NCBI GenBank assembly: GCA_965230345.1
Contig: CBDDKR010000002.1
Location: 1,054,001 to 1,118,000, forward strand
Length of the DNA: 64,000 nt
DNA from: JADKBO01 sp965230345
GTDB lineage: Bacteria; Bacteroidota; Bacteroidia; Chitinophagales; Saprospiraceae
Reading direction: 5' to 3'
In this document: positions 63,179 through 64,000 of the stretch, piece after piece
How positions within the stretch are numbered: the first letter of the stretch is position 1
Layout: each line of letters opens with the position of its first letter
Position numbers and translations under genes: made by a program
The notes under the pieces: generated by a model
The model's database searches: none
What the model was told of the DNA's origin: nothing
Seen by the model: the letters and a program-made list of their open reading frames with translations, nothing else

Positions 63179-63705
63179 TTACTATTATATCTTCTACAGA
63201 CAGGCTACAAAGTAAAACACTTCAAGTGGCTCAACAAACGTTTAGTTATTTGCAAGAAATGACTAACCAAAAGACATTCTTTCTTGATTTGAGTCTCATT
63301 GACTTTAATGAGTTAAATTCCCCATCTTATCAGTCTGACAATACGTATGTAAATTCTATTCGACAAGAATATTTAATTCCATCATTGCAGTTTGTCTTCA
63401 TCATTCCAGAATATAATGGAAGTTTCCCTGGAATACTGAAATATTTTATTGATATTATTTCTACAGTCGATTTTAAGCCAACTTTTCTTAATAAATCGGC
63501 CCTACTATTAGGGGTTTCGGAAGGAAGGGCGGGAAATCTAAGAGGACTAACTCACTTTGCTTCAATATTGATGCATATGGGACTAATGGTTATACCCAAA
63601 AGCTTACCTATTTCATCTATCAGCAATAACATCAATGATGAGGGCAATTTGTCTATTCAAACTGAAAAAAGTATTCGAAACTGTCTTTCAATACTAAATT
63701 TATAA
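63175..63705 (+). CDS. NAD(P)H-dependent FMN reductase-like protein
   Basis: A 176-residue flavodoxin-like protein starting at the ATG that overlaps the previous stop (M-I-T-I-I-S-S-T-D-R-L-Q-S-K). I-P-E-Y-N-G-S-F-P-G-I-L-K-Y-F-I-D is the family signature; L-G-V-S-E-G-R-A-G-N replaces the usual S-x-G-x-x-G-G. It may supply electrons to the upstream hydroxylase; that link is inferred from translational coupling. Confidence 0.8.
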   Translation: MITIISSTDRLQSKTLQVAQQTFSYLQEMTNQKTFFLDLSLIDFNELNSPSYQSDNTYVNSIRQEYLIPSLQFVFIIPEYNGSFPGILKYFIDIISTVDFKPTFLNKSALLLGVSEGRAGNLRGLTHFASILMHMGLMVIPKSLPISSISNNINDEGNLSIQTEKSIRNCLSILNL

Positions 63706-63707
63706 AA

Positions 63708-64000
63708 GTGAAAAATTCTTTTATAATTTGTATAGTTATAACATTTACGCCATATAATTTACAAGCACAAAATGAACTGGAAGTTATTAAAATAAGCTAT
63801 ATGCGTTGTCAAAATTCGGCTATTAATAACGAAAGATTTAAAGTACTTAATGATGTGTCAGTTAACACTAGAATAATTGATTTTTTTACTCATTATGGTC
63901 ATTATATAGGTAAGAAAAAATTAGAATTGTCTTATCAATTAGAGTATCAGAATTTTTCTCAAACGACAAATGCAAAAAGTGTTTTAGGAAATTCTACTTT
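63708..64000 (+). CDS. Probable outer-membrane or exported protein, 5' part
   Basis: A frame opens with GTG at 63708, 2 nt after the previous stop, and runs off the window. The first residues are a signal peptide (V-K-N-S-F-I-I-C-I-V-I-T-F-T then N-L-Q-A-Q). The rest (I-S-Y-M-R-C-Q-N, L-E-L-S-Y-Q-L-E-Y) is strand-rich, as in small outer-membrane barrels. I cannot assign a family from 97 residues. Confidence 0.55.
   Translation, partial: MKNSFIICIVITFTPYNLQAQNELEVIKISYMRCQNSAINNERFKVLNDVSVNTRIIDFFTHYGHYIGKKKLELSYQLEYQNFSQTTNAKSVLGNST

Overview
The window is chromosomal DNA of a low-GC member of the Bacteroidota, most likely a marine or sediment lineage near Saprospirales/Cytophagales; this placement is inferred. 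Supporting signs are several Por/type IX secretion (T9SS) C-terminal sorting domains, TonB-dependent receptor chemistry with a carboxypeptidase-like N-terminal domain, FISUMP and TANFOR-like domains, a CarB without the C-terminal regulatory domain, and promoter -7 boxes of the TAnnTTTG type instead of TATAAT. No rRNA, tRNA, CRISPR array or prophage is visible.

Layout. 1-2.3 kb: end of a QueD-like gene, a penicillin-binding-like serine hydrolase and a WG-repeat lipoprotein. 2.5-4.9 kb: an rtcB-prfH ribosome-repair operon behind a long, hairpin-rich leader. 5-22.7 kb: a six-gene surface operon made of a 1,625-residue T9SS protein with thrombospondin type 3 repeats, an outer-membrane barrel, a 2,015-residue TANFOR-like protein, a fibronectin type III protein, a FISUMP lipoprotein and a tail-collar-like protein. 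22.8-31.1 kb: a DUF3179 lipoprotein, a DUF5916 barrel, a LytS/LytTR two-component pair, a GlxA-like regulator divergent from a monooxygenase-fold gene, a DUF1761 protein and recA. 31.4-35.4 kb: a second serine hydrolase, a palindromic MITE-like repeat and a three-gene module (primase-like protein plus two RlaP-type nucleotidyltransferases). 35.7-43.7 kb: carB, a phytase/TonB-receptor operon and fabG.

43.7-51.5 kb: a decayed IS5-type transposase, then a four-gene secreted-protein operon ending in a protein with eight Kazal-like domains. 51.9-60.1 kb: a TIGR01777 epimerase, a GT39-like membrane protein, a di-haem peroxidase lipoprotein, another MITE-like copy that forms the end of a cupin-like gene, an FMN reductase, two tandem CFFCG-motif paralogues and an ABC exporter. 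60.3-64 kb: a SRPBCC protein, an AraC regulator and a translationally coupled cassette with a sterol-desaturase-family hydroxylase.

The most noteworthy material is RNA repair. Two unrelated modules lie about 29 kb apart. The leader of the rtcB-prfH operon contains short stretches resembling the 16S rRNA decoding centre, which is where the lesion repaired by RtcB2-PrfH occurs, and the 16S 3' tail. That resemblance was read by eye and may be chance. A dispersed, near-palindromic element of about 165 bp (two full copies and one right-end fragment) also deserves a genome-wide search.
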